This document shows, piece after piece, positions 38,111-46,168 of a DNA stretch of 64,000 bases (its first letter is position 1; each line of letters opens with the position of its first letter). The DNA is taken from positions 97,149 through 161,148 of the forward strand of contig CACZBX010000004.1 in assembly GCA_902779535.1 (NCBI GenBank), given 5' to 3'. This DNA is from an uncultured Bacteroidales bacterium. Its GTDB lineage: Bacteria; Bacteroidota; Bacteroidia; Bacteroidales; Bacteroidaceae. The notes beneath the pieces are model-generated. The model ran no database searches. It was not told where the DNA came from and worked only from the letters and a program-made list of their open reading frames with translations. A program made the translations under genes and the position numbers.

Positions 38111-39709
38111 ATGTTAGAGAAAAGATTACTATTAGGTGACGAGGCGGTGGCTTTAGGTGCGATACATGCCGGTTTGTCGGGTGTGTACGCCTATCCTGGA
38201 ACGCCATCGACCGAGATTACTGAGTTTATACAAGGCTACCCATTGGCAAAAGAGCGAGGAATAAGAAGTCGTTGGTGTACCAATGAGAAGACAGCCATGG
38301 AAGCTGCTTTGGGAATGTCGTATGCAGGAAAGCGAGCCTTGGTTTGCATGAAGCATGTGGGCATGAATGTATGCGCAGATGCTTTTGTCAACTCGGCCAT
38401 CACGGGTGTGAACGGTGGTCTCATCGTTTTGGCAGCCGACGACCCGTCCATGCACTCCTCCCAGAACGAGCAGGACTCCCGATTCTATGGTAAGTTTGCC
38501 ATGATCCCGATTATTGAACCATCAACACAGCAGGAGGCTTTCGACATGATGGCAGATGCTTTCGACCTTTCGGAAAAACTGAAACTGCCAGTGTTGATGC
38601 GTATCGTTACACGCCTGGCGCACTCGCGTGCTGCCGTCGAAATCAACGAACCTCGCCTCCAGAACGAGATGAATCCCGACAACGATCGCAGTCATTGGGT
38701 GCTATTACCAGGGAATGCCCGCCGTCAGTATGCTTCGTTAGTTGAAAAACAACCGGAAATCGAAAAGGCTGCTGAACTATCGAATTTCAACTGCATGGAT
38801 TTGGCAAAAGAAAAAGGTCTCGGTGTCATCGCTGTCGGTATTGGGTACAACTATGTCAAGGAAGTGAACCCACAGGATGTTTCCATCCTAAAGGTGTCGC
38901 AATATCCGCTTCCGGCCAAGCAGATAAAAGCATTGGCTGAGCACTGCACTGAAATTCTTGTCGTTGAAGATGGACAACCATTCGTTGAAGAACAGCTCAA
39001 AGGCCTACTTGGTGCCGACTATCCAATTAGTGGACGGCTGACTGGACGACTTCCCCGTACGGGTGAGCTGAACCCTGACAACGTGGCTGCTGCCTTCGGC
39101 AAAGAAAACAAGACTGCATTCCAACCAGCCTTGAACTTGGCTGGTCGTCCACCTCAGCTTTGCCAAGGTTGCGGACATCGAGACGTATATACAGCCCTGA
39201 ACAAGGTCGCTGCCGAATATCCTGATGCACGCATCTTCGGAGATATTGGCTGCTATACGCTGGGGGCCTTGCCTCCTTTCCGTGCAATCGACAGTTGCGT
39301 GGACATGGGAGCATCCATCACCATGGCCAAAGGTGCTGCCGATGCAGGACAATTCCCGAGCATTGCCGTTATTGGTGATTCTACCTTCACCCATTCGGGC
39401 ATGACAGGCTTGCTAGATGCCGTGAACGATAAGTCGAACATCACTGTCATCATCAGCGATAACCTGACAACGGCCATGACCGGTGGACAAGACTCGGCAG
39501 GAACGCATAAGTTCGAGGCAATCTGCCTCGCATTAGGCGTAGAGCGCGAACATCTGCACGTAGTCGTTCCACTGCCGAAGAACATGGATGAGATTACTCG
39601 CATCATCCGTGAAGAGATAAACTACAAGGGCGTTTCTGTCATCATTCCACAACGGGAATGTATGCAAACGCTGAATCGGAAACTTCGCCAAAAAAAGCAA
39701 ACAAAATGA
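38111..39709 (+). CDS. iorA: Indolepyruvate:ferredoxin oxidoreductase alpha subunit
   Basis: A 532-residue subunit. The N-terminal pyrimidine-binding domain has GDEAVALGAIHAGLSGVYAYPGTPSTEI, followed by a transketolase C-like domain. The TPP-binding domain contains CQGCGHRDVYTALN, GDIGCYTLGALPP and VIGDSTFTHSGMTGLLDAV. IorAB interconverts aryl-pyruvates and aryl-acetyl-CoA plus CO2 with ferredoxin. Characterised archaeal IorA continues into a C-terminal 2[4Fe-4S] domain; here the protein stops after VIIPQRECMQTLNRKLRQ with no CxxCxxC cluster motif. The stop overlaps iorB as ATGA. Confidence 0.93.
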   Translation: MLEKRLLLGDEAVALGAIHAGLSGVYAYPGTPSTEITEFIQGYPLAKERGIRSRWCTNEKTAMEAALGMSYAGKRALVCMKHVGMNVCADAFVNSAITGVNGGLIVLAADDPSMHSSQNEQDSRFYGKFAMIPIIEPSTQQEAFDMMADAFDLSEKLKLPVLMRIVTRLAHSRAAVEINEPRLQNEMNPDNDRSHWVLLPGNARRQYASLVEKQPEIEKAAELSNFNCMDLAKEKGLGVIAVGIGYNYVKEVNPQDVSILKVSQYPLPAKQIKALAEHCTEILVVEDGQPFVEEQLKGLLGADYPISGRLTGRLPRTGELNPDNVAAAFGKENKTAFQPALNLAGRPPQLCQGCGHRDVYTALNKVAAEYPDARIFGDIGCYTLGALPPFRAIDSCVDMGASITMAKGAADAGQFPSIAVIGDSTFTHSGMTGLLDAVNDKSNITVIISDNLTTAMTGGQDSAGTHKFEAICLALGVEREHLHVVVPLPKNMDEITRIIREEINYKGVSVIIPQRECMQTLNRKLRQKKQTK

Positions 39710-40278
39710 AGATAGATATTAAACTCTCAGGTGTTGGTGGACAAGGAATTCTCTCGATAGCAACGGTCATCGGAGAAGCGGCTACAGAAGCAGGACTTCA
39801 ACTTAAACAAGCAGAGGTTCATGGCATGAGTCAACGTGGAGGAGATGTACAAAGTGACTTACGCCTTAGCACGGAGGAGATCTTCAGTGATCAAATATCA
39901 TTGGGCAAAGCCGACCTGATTATTTCCATGGAACCAATGGAAGCATTACGCTACCTGCCTTATCTGCATAAGGATGGAGTCATCGTGACATCCTCCAAAC
40001 CTTTTGTGAACATACCGAACTACCCCGACGAGGCAGCCTTGCAAGCTGAGTTGGATGCACTTCCCCACGTAGCAAAGTTAGATATCGAACAGATGGCAAA
40101 AGAACATCGTATTCCAAAGAGTGCGAACATGATCTTGCTGGGTATGGCTACTCGCTACATCAAAATACTCACCTCCGAACAGGTTCGGAAGGCAATTGCC
40201 ACCATCTTTGCCCGCAAAGGAGAACAAGTTGTCAACGATAACCTTAAAGCATTCGATTTAGGCTATGAAAATATTTAG
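39706..40278 (+). CDS. iorB: Indolepyruvate:ferredoxin oxidoreductase beta subunit
   Basis: A 190-residue gamma-type subunit of the 2-oxoacid:acceptor oxidoreductase family. The glycine-rich segment KLSGVGGQGILSIATVIGEAA and QAEVHGMSQRGGDVQSDLRLS are diagnostic, and SMEPMEALRYLPYL follows. The ATG at 39706 overlaps the iorA stop by four bases, supporting this start over an upstream in-frame Met inside iorA. It overlaps the following aminotransferase gene by 14 bases, so the three genes are tightly coupled. Confidence 0.94.
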   Translation: MKIDIKLSGVGGQGILSIATVIGEAATEAGLQLKQAEVHGMSQRGGDVQSDLRLSTEEIFSDQISLGKADLIISMEPMEALRYLPYLHKDGVIVTSSKPFVNIPNYPDEAALQAELDALPHVAKLDIEQMAKEHRIPKSANMILLGMATRYIKILTSEQVRKAIATIFARKGEQVVNDNLKAFDLGYENI

Positions 40279-41572
40279 CGAAGATCTGGTTGAGGAAGCC
40301 AGGATACAAAACCATGTGGCCGACTTATCTACGGCGACTATCGGAGAGGTCTTATTAGTAGCTCAATATCTGGAACAAAAAACGGGCATCCCGTTTATCC
40401 GCATGGACCAGGGCTCACCGGGACTGCCTGCCAACCATTACGGTGTGGAAGCAGAAAAAGCGGCGTTAGACCGTGGTGTAGGTTCACAGTATCCGGCTGC
40501 CGCAGGTATCACCGAATTGAAGGAGGCTGCTCACGAATTTGTAAAAGCATTTATCAATATCGATATCAGTGCAAGGGCATGCGTGCCTACAACTGGTTCA
40601 GTAGCTGGATCATTTGGGTCGTTCATCGCTTGTACCCAACGTATCAAGGGAAAAGATAAAGTGTTGTTCATCGATCCGGGCTTCCCGATACAGAAGTCAC
40701 AACTTCGAGTGCTTGGAATCGAATGGAAGGAGTTCGACATCTTCAACTACCGCGGCGAAAAGTTACGCGACAAGTTGGAAGAGGAACTGAAAGATGGTGA
40801 AGTAGCTGCCATCGTCTATTCCAATCCGAACAATCCGGCATGGATCTGCCTCGACGAAAGTGAATTGAAGATTATCGGTGAACTGGCAACCCGATACGAT
40901 GCGATTGTCATGGAAGATTTGGCCTATTTCTGTATGGATTATCGAAGAGACCTCGGCCATCCCTATCAGCCACCTTTCGTGCCGACGGTTGCACGATACA
41001 CCGACAACTATATCCTTATGCTGTCGTCTTCAAAAATCTTCAGCTATGCCGGTCAGCGCATGGCATTGGTCTGCATCAGCGATGCGTTGTTCGACAGGCA
41101 TTACCCTGCCTTCGAAGAACGATATCACGACTCTGGTATCTTTGGTCCGACCTTGATCGCATCCATTCTCTATATGATCACCAGCGGTTGTACGGCATCG
41201 ACTCAATATGGCTATGCCGAGATGCTGCGACTCTCGTGCGAAGGGAAGATCAACTTCGTGGAGGACACGCGCGAATACGAACGGCGGGCCAATAAGATGA
41301 AGAAGATCTTTACCGACAACGGTTTCCACGTGGTGTATGACCGCGATGTGAACCAACAGGTGGGCGACGGCTTCTTCTTTACCATCGGATACAAGAATAT
41401 GAGTGGTGGAGAACTGCTCAAAGAGCTATTATACTATGGGGTCAGCTGTATCTCACTCTCGACGACCGGCAGTTTGCAAAACGGAGTGCGGGGGTGTACC
41501 AGCAGGATGCGCGATGAACTTTACCCTGTTATGGAAGAACGAATGAAAGCTTTTAACAAAGACCACGAATAA
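40265..41572 (+). CDS. PLP-dependent aminotransferase class I/II
   Basis: A 435-residue fold-type I enzyme. The PLP lysine is Lys257 in MLSSSKIFSYAGQRMAL; IVYSNPNNPAW and AIVMEDLAYFCMDY are the cofactor-binding segments. The closest families act on aromatic or branched amino acids. Its place between iorB and two PaaK-type ligases suggests it exchanges aryl-pyruvate with an aromatic amino acid, and the omega-amidase-like gene suggests glutamine as donor. It overlaps iorB by 14 bases. Specificity is an inference. Confidence 0.9.
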   Translation: MKIFSEDLVEEARIQNHVADLSTATIGEVLLVAQYLEQKTGIPFIRMDQGSPGLPANHYGVEAEKAALDRGVGSQYPAAAGITELKEAAHEFVKAFINIDISARACVPTTGSVAGSFGSFIACTQRIKGKDKVLFIDPGFPIQKSQLRVLGIEWKEFDIFNYRGEKLRDKLEEELKDGEVAAIVYSNPNNPAWICLDESELKIIGELATRYDAIVMEDLAYFCMDYRRDLGHPYQPPFVPTVARYTDNYILMLSSSKIFSYAGQRMALVCISDALFDRHYPAFEERYHDSGIFGPTLIASILYMITSGCTASTQYGYAEMLRLSCEGKINFVEDTREYERRANKMKKIFTDNGFHVVYDRDVNQQVGDGFFFTIGYKNMSGGELLKELLYYGVSCISLSTTGSLQNGVRGCTSRMRDELYPVMEERMKAFNKDHE

Positions 41573-41591
41573 TCAACTAAATGAGAAAGAA

Positions 41592-42902
41592 ATGATTTGG
41601 AATCCAAACAAAGAGTGCATGAGTCGGGACGAGATGAGTGCACTGCAAGGCAAGAGATTGCATAAGATTGTAGAATATGTCTATCATAACGTACCATTCT
41701 ACCGTCATAAGCTACAAGAAATGGATTTGACACCGGATGATATCCAGACCATCGAGGACATCGTGAAGTTACCATTCACCACAAAGAAAGACTTACGGGA
41801 TAACTATCCGTTCGGACTGCAAGCTGCTCCGCAAAGCGAGATTATCCGTATCCATGCCTCATCGGGAACGACGGGTAACCCCACCATCGTGGGCTACACC
41901 CGAAAGGACATCGGTGTGTGGAGCGAGTGTATGGCCCGCTGTTTAACAGCTTATGGCGTTGGACATGAGGATATTTTCTCGGTATCATACGGATATGGCC
42001 TGTTCACTGGTGGACTGGGCGCTCACAATGGTGTCGAAATGGTAGGTGCATCGGTTGTGCCGGCCTCTACCGGAAACACGGAAAAGCATGCGAAACTGAT
42101 TCGTGACTTAGGAATCACGGGTATTGCCTGTACTCCTTCATATGCTCTATATCTGGCAGAGACCATGGAAAAGATTGGTATTACCAAAGATCAAATCAAA
42201 CTGAAGGTAGGCGCGTTCGGTGCTGAGCCATGGACAGAGAACATGCGTACCGAGATACAAGACCGATTGGGTTTGAAAGGATTTAATCTGTACGGACTGA
42301 GCGAGATTATGGGACCGAGTGTCAGCTACGAATGTCAGGAACAGTTCGGCTCACATATCAACGAAGACCATTTCTATCCGGAAATCATTAACCCGGTAAC
42401 ACTTGAACCTCTTCCAATGGGACAACCCGGTGAATTAGTATTTACGACCCTGACCAAAGAAGGTATGCCGGTATTGCGCTACCGTACGCGCGACCTCTGT
42501 TCGCTCATCCCTGGACAATGTAATTGTGGCAGGACAAGTGTCAGGATGTCTCCGATCAACGGACGAAGCGATGATATGCTCATCATCCGTGGTATCAACG
42601 TCTTCCCGTCACAAGTAGAAAGCGTTGTCCTCAGCATGAAAGAGTTTGCTCCACGCTACATGTTGATTGTTGACCGTGTGAACAACCTCGACACGCTGAT
42701 GGTTCAAGTCGAGCTCAGACAGGAATACTTTACGACAACTGCCTTCGATACGCCAGCCGCCATCGACGAACTGGAGAAGCGTCTGGCCAATAAGTTAAGA
42801 AGTGTACTTAGCATTGGTGCGAAAGTACAGCTGAAGGCCCCGAACACCATTGAACGCAGTCAAGGCAAGAGTGCACATGTAATCGACAAACGTAAATTAT
42901 AA
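41592..42902 (+). CDS. paaK: Phenylacetate-CoA ligase, copy 1
   Basis: A 436-residue ANL-superfamily ligase activating phenylacetate or related aryl acids with ATP and CoA to aryl-acetyl-CoA and AMP. The P-loop is SSGTTG at residues 90-95 (HASSGTTGNPTIVGY). FNLYGLSEIMGPSVSYEC is the A5 motif and RYRTRDLCSLIPGQC the hinge region. The C-terminal domain has GRSDDMLIIRGINVFPSQVE. It is one of two tandem copies, one base apart, each with full motifs. Copy 1 and copy 2 differ in the aryl-binding half, so different acids are plausible. Confidence 0.93.
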   Translation: MIWNPNKECMSRDEMSALQGKRLHKIVEYVYHNVPFYRHKLQEMDLTPDDIQTIEDIVKLPFTTKKDLRDNYPFGLQAAPQSEIIRIHASSGTTGNPTIVGYTRKDIGVWSECMARCLTAYGVGHEDIFSVSYGYGLFTGGLGAHNGVEMVGASVVPASTGNTEKHAKLIRDLGITGIACTPSYALYLAETMEKIGITKDQIKLKVGAFGAEPWTENMRTEIQDRLGLKGFNLYGLSEIMGPSVSYECQEQFGSHINEDHFYPEIINPVTLEPLPMGQPGELVFTTLTKEGMPVLRYRTRDLCSLIPGQCNCGRTSVRMSPINGRSDDMLIIRGINVFPSQVESVVLSMKEFAPRYMLIVDRVNNLDTLMVQVELRQEYFTTTAFDTPAAIDELEKRLANKLRSVLSIGAKVQLKAPNTIERSQGKSAHVIDKRKL

Positions 42903-42903
42903 T

Positions 42904-44217
42904 ATGAGTTATTCGAATTATTTTAATCCCGAACTGGAGACCATGCCGGTCGACCAACTGCACGAACTTCAACTGAAACGGTTGAAGCAGACGGTACGCC
43001 ATTGCATGAACGCTCCTTTCTATCAGAAAAAATTTCAGGAACGAGGCATCACCCCCGACGACATCCAGACATTGGAGGATGTGCGTAAGTTGCCTTTCAC
43101 TTCGAAAGAGGATTTACGTGAGAACTATCCTTTCGGCCTGTCATGTGTTCCGCTCAAAGAATGTGTCCGTCTCCACTCTTCCAGTGGTACGACCGGTAAT
43201 CCGACCGTCGTCTTACACACGCAAAAAGATCTGGATGAATGGGCCAATGCGGTTGCGCGCTGTCTTTGGATGGTAGGCTCCCGTCCTGAGGATGTATTTC
43301 AGAACTCTGCCGGTTACGGTATGTTCACTGCCGGCTTAGGCTTTCAATATGGTGCTGAAAAAATTGGCATGCTGACTGTTCCTGCTGCTGCCGGGAACAC
43401 GACCCGACAGATAAAATTCATCAAAGACTTTGGCACGACCGTACTGCATGCTATCCCAAGCTATGCTTCTCGTATCTACGACGTGATGAAGGAGGAAGGT
43501 GTCGACCCACAAAGAGATACCCAACTACGCGTTCTTTGCATCGGAGCAGAGCCTCACAGTGAAGAACAACGGAAACGTATTGAATACCAGTTGGGCGTGA
43601 AAGCGTACAACTCGTATGGTATCTCCGAAATGATGGGGCCTGGCGTAGCCTTCGAATGTCCGGAACAGAACGGCTTGCACATCTGGGAAGATTATTTCAT
43701 CGTCGAGATCATCGACCCTGTAACTCTGGAACCTGTTCCTGATGGACAGTTGGGTGAGCTGGTCATTACCACCATTAACCGTGAGGCTATGCCACTATTG
43801 CGCTATCGTACTCGCGACTTAACTCGCTTTCTTCCGGGAGAATGTCCGTGTGGAAGGCATCACCGACGCATCGACCGCCTGCAAGGACGAAGCGATGACA
43901 TGATTATCCTGAAGGGTGTGAATATCTTCCCAATACAGATTGAGAAAATTCTGTTGAAGTTCAAAGAACTAAGCACCGACTATTTCATCGTCATCGAAAC
44001 GAAGGATGGTAATGACATCATGACCATCGAAGTAGAGATCAACCAGATGTTCACCGATGATTACGCCCGCCTGCAAAGTTTGGAGAAGGAGATCAAACGC
44101 CAGCTGAAGGACGAGATTCTTATTACACCGAAAGTACGACTTGTACCGAAAGGCACATTGGCTACATCGGATGAGAAGAAAGCCGTTCGGGTTAAAGATT
44201 TACGAAAACTTTTTTAG
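42904..44217 (+). CDS. paaK: Phenylacetate-CoA ligase, copy 2
   Basis: A 437-residue paralogue of the preceding gene with the P-loop SSGTTG at 93-98 (HSSSGTTGNPTVVLHTQKD), YNSYGISEMMGPGVAFEC, RYRTRDLTRFLPGECPCGRHHRRIDRLQGRSDDMIILKGVNIFPIQIE and a similar C-terminal lid. It starts one base after copy 1 stops. Likely substrates are phenylacetate, 4-hydroxyphenylacetate or indole-3-acetate; which copy takes which cannot be told from sequence. Confidence 0.93.
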   Translation: MSYSNYFNPELETMPVDQLHELQLKRLKQTVRHCMNAPFYQKKFQERGITPDDIQTLEDVRKLPFTSKEDLRENYPFGLSCVPLKECVRLHSSSGTTGNPTVVLHTQKDLDEWANAVARCLWMVGSRPEDVFQNSAGYGMFTAGLGFQYGAEKIGMLTVPAAAGNTTRQIKFIKDFGTTVLHAIPSYASRIYDVMKEEGVDPQRDTQLRVLCIGAEPHSEEQRKRIEYQLGVKAYNSYGISEMMGPGVAFECPEQNGLHIWEDYFIVEIIDPVTLEPVPDGQLGELVITTINREAMPLLRYRTRDLTRFLPGECPCGRHHRRIDRLQGRSDDMIILKGVNIFPIQIEKILLKFKELSTDYFIVIETKDGNDIMTIEVEINQMFTDDYARLQSLEKEIKRQLKDEILITPKVRLVPKGTLATSDEKKAVRVKDLRKLF

Positions 44218-44242
44218 TCAATAACTTTTAAAATATACAGTC

Positions 44243-44671
44243 ATGACAATCAACCAATTATCAATTTTTATGGAGAACAGGTCAGGCACACTGATCAAAG
44301 CTCTCGAGTTGATGAAGAAATCGAAGATTCAGATTATTGCGTCAACGATTGCAGATACAGCAGAATATGGTATCTATCGTATCATCTGCAGTGAACCGTC
44401 AAGAGCCTATAAGGAACTGAAGGAAGCTGGTGTAGCCGTAGCACTCTCTGATGTTTTTGCCCTCGAACTGGACGATGAACCGGGACGTGCGGCTGATGCC
44501 GTAAGAATATTCAGCGATGCCGGACTGAGCATCACTTATATGTATTCGTTCCTGCTGAACGGGAAAGGAATCCTGGTTTTCCGGACCAACGATAACGAAC
44601 ATGCTCGCGAAGTGATCATCCTGAACAACCTGAAGTTCATTTCAGAAAATGATTTAAGTCAGTGGAAATAA
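44243..44671 (+). CDS. Tandem ACT-domain protein
   Basis: A 142-residue protein made of two ACT domains (about residues 3-70 and 71-140). The first has INQLSIFMENRSGTLIKALELM; the second has FALELDDEPGRAADAVRIFSDAGLSITYMYSF, with a glycine at the usual ligand-turn. ACT pairs bind amino acids and regulate enzymes or transcription. It has no catalytic or DNA-binding part, so it most likely senses an aromatic amino acid and binds one of the operon enzymes. It is the last gene before a terminator. The partner is unknown. Confidence 0.85.
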   Translation: MTINQLSIFMENRSGTLIKALELMKKSKIQIIASTIADTAEYGIYRIICSEPSRAYKELKEAGVAVALSDVFALELDDEPGRAADAVRIFSDAGLSITYMYSFLLNGKGILVFRTNDNEHAREVIILNNLKFISENDLSQWK

Positions 44672-44676
44672 ATGAG

Positions 44677-44706
44677 AGAGGGTACTTGGTTACCCTCTTT
44701 TTTATT
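44677..44706. terminator. Bidirectional terminator between the ACT and PaaI-like genes
   Basis: AGAGGGTA (44677-44684) pairs with TACCCTCT (44691-44698), followed by TTTTTTATTT on the plus strand. Confidence 0.75.
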
Positions 44707-45106
44707 TATCTAATTCAATAGGTACATCTTTCTTCCGATAGCCACTTGAAGTGAACACGGCTATCAGACGACCATCCTCATCGGTTATCTTCACTTCGGC
44801 ATACGGCAGCCGTGGATGGTTGACAATCTCTCTGGCTTCAGCGTAAACATAACCCTGGGCTACCGACTGAAAGAAGGTGATATTCGAACTGGTCGAAAAT
44901 GTCAATACCAAATGGCTGTTGACTGCAGCAGCAAAAGCTAAGTCGGCTAAGGTAAACAACGCTCCCCCCTGGCACACTCCTCCACCATTCAAATGATCTT
45001 TGGTAATCAACATACGGGCTTTGGCATAGCCCTCACTTATCTCCATCAGTTCGACACCTGCCATCACAGCAAACCGATCGTTCTTAAAAAAATCGAATAA
45101 AGTCAT
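44702..45106 (-). CDS. PaaI-family hotdog thioesterase
   Basis: A 134-residue hotdog protein of the PaaI/4HBT type. The segment HLNGGGVCQGGALFTLADLAFAAAVNSH corresponds to the catalytic helix region; the usual His before the Gly-Gly is replaced by Gln in QGGALF. ITFFQSVAQGYVYAEAREI and KITDEDGRLIAVFTSSGYRK are the following strands. PaaI hydrolyses aryl-acetyl-CoA thioesters, and this gene faces the aryl-acetate operon tail to tail. A role in relieving stalled aryl-acetyl-CoA is plausible but inferred. Own -7 box at 45135-45142. Confidence 0.85.
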   Translation of the reverse strand: MTLFDFFKNDRFAVMAGVELMEISEGYAKARMLITKDHLNGGGVCQGGALFTLADLAFAAAVNSHLVLTFSTSSNITFFQSVAQGYVYAEAREIVNHPRLPYAEVKITDEDGRLIAVFTSSGYRKKDVPIELDK

Positions 45107-45134
45107 CCTCGTCTATATATTTGTATTAACGGAC

Positions 45135-45142
45135 TCAAAGTT
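45135..45142 (-). promoter_or_regulatory. -7 box for the PaaI-like thioesterase
   Basis: Minus-strand TAACTTTG 29 bases before the ATG. Confidence 0.45.
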
Positions 45143-45220
45143 ACAAATTTTTCTGCCGAATGTAACCCGAGCGGATTGCAACATTCTCTTATTTTTGTAT
45201 TTCTTATCATAAACATGAGA

Positions 45221-45318
45221 CTTGTGAAGGTAATACCTTCACACATATACAATTATTAACATTTAATTAATTGATTCATAGTGCTTTCAATTTTGTGAAG
45301 GTGTGAAGGTATGTTTTT
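45221..45318 (+). repeat. GTGAAGG element, copy 1
   Basis: It begins with a 21-base perfect palindrome (TGTGAAGGTA, one A, TACCTTCACA; 45223-45243) and ends with TGTGAAGGTGTGAAGGT (45294-45310) followed by GTTTTT-like sequence. The same order, about 100 bases long, recurs at 57096-57195. The wider 45107-45748 gap holds nothing that looks like a gene. Confidence 0.5.
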
Positions 45319-45351
45319 CTTTTGAGTGTTATGCGTTTATTTTTCGTAGGG

Positions 45352-45368
45352 GCCTAGCTTGTCTAGGC
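45352..45368. repeat. Short hairpin GCCTAG/CTAGGC
   Basis: Six-base perfect arms around CTTGT in the repeat-rich gap. The role is unknown. Confidence 0.35.
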
Positions 45369-45413
45369 ACGCACGAGCTGAGTTTTTAAGCAAAATCACT
45401 GAGTTTTCAAACA

Positions 45414-45480
45414 AAATAACTCGATAAATGAGGGTGAGAAACTCGATGAATGAAGAAAATAATACGATGAAAAACATCTG
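45414..45480 (+). repeat. Degenerate 22-base tandem repeat, second locus
   Basis: Successive units share AACTCGATRAATGAGGG or AAACTCGATGAATGAAG with a period near 22, as in the array at 13309-13416. They are preceded by two related CTGAGTTTT words at about 45378 and 45399. A GACGC/GCGTC hairpin (45544-45558) follows. Confidence 0.55.
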
Positions 45481-45748
45481 TGCAGGTCATAATCCCGCAC
45501 TTTCGCCGACTGAATCTACAGATCTACACTAGAACATAAATCGGACGCTGAAGGCGTCACCACTCAATAGCCATGGATACGATTAAAGCGAGCACCATCG
45601 GAAACCATGATATACGCAAACAGCACCTTGTAAAGGTATCCCTGCACCATAACAGCAAAATACAATGCAAGAAAAACCATTTCTATTTGAATTATATCAT
45701 AAAAAATACGTATTTTCGAAGAAAAGTAACAACAAACACCCTATTCAG

Positions 45749-46153
45749 ATGAAAATCATTGATAACCTACTCATGGATGAAGTGACAGAACAGGCGAAGC
45801 ACTCTCCTCGCCTACGTATGAACTATAACTTCCACCGGAGCCTCGACGAGAAATGTCATCGTTTCCTGAATGCTTTGGAAATAGGAACGGAAGTACCCAT
45901 TCATCATCATGTCACCAAAGACGAAACATTTGTCTTATTAAGAGGAAAAGTTCGTGTCAACACCTATAACGATGATGGGACAATCAAGGAAAGCACTATC
46001 CTGAGCCATGCTGACGGACGGATTGGTGTCGATATTCCTCGTAACACCTGGCATAACGTTGAAAGCCTTGAATCAGGCTCAGTTATCTTCGAGGTAAAAG
46101 AAGGGCCGTTCGTTCCTCACGAGAAAGATGGAATTCTAATTGTAGAAAAATAA
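45749..46153 (+). CDS. WbuC-type cupin-fold metalloprotein
   Basis: A 134-residue cupin from the ATG at 45749; an upstream in-frame extension (from 45665) has low-complexity, non-coding-looking translation and is not used. The metal-binding pattern is in EVPIHHHVTKDETFVLLRGKVRV and IPRNTWHNVESLESGSVIFEV, giving two or three His, a Glu and a late His typical of WbuC-like proteins. The family is often near sugar-nucleotide and cell-surface polysaccharide genes. Here the neighbour is a GH5 enzyme 15 bases downstream, so a saccharide-linked role is possible. The reaction is unknown. Confidence 0.78.
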   Translation: MKIIDNLLMDEVTEQAKHSPRLRMNYNFHRSLDEKCHRFLNALEIGTEVPIHHHVTKDETFVLLRGKVRVNTYNDDGTIKESTILSHADGRIGVDIPRNTWHNVESLESGSVIFEVKEGPFVPHEKDGILIVEK

Positions 46154-46168
46154 TAAACATATACGACC

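Noticed and set aside
39658-39705. Longer iorB start inside iorA
   Set aside because: The ATG at 39706 gives the usual ATGA overlap and the normal N-terminus of the family.
44702-45106. PaaI-like thioesterase as part of the arylacetate operon
   Set aside because: It is on the opposite strand with its own -7 box and a terminator between, so it is a neighbour rather than an operon member.
45665-45748. Longer cupin start
   Set aside because: The extra 28 codons look like translated intergenic AT-rich DNA; the cupin homology begins at the ATG at 45749.
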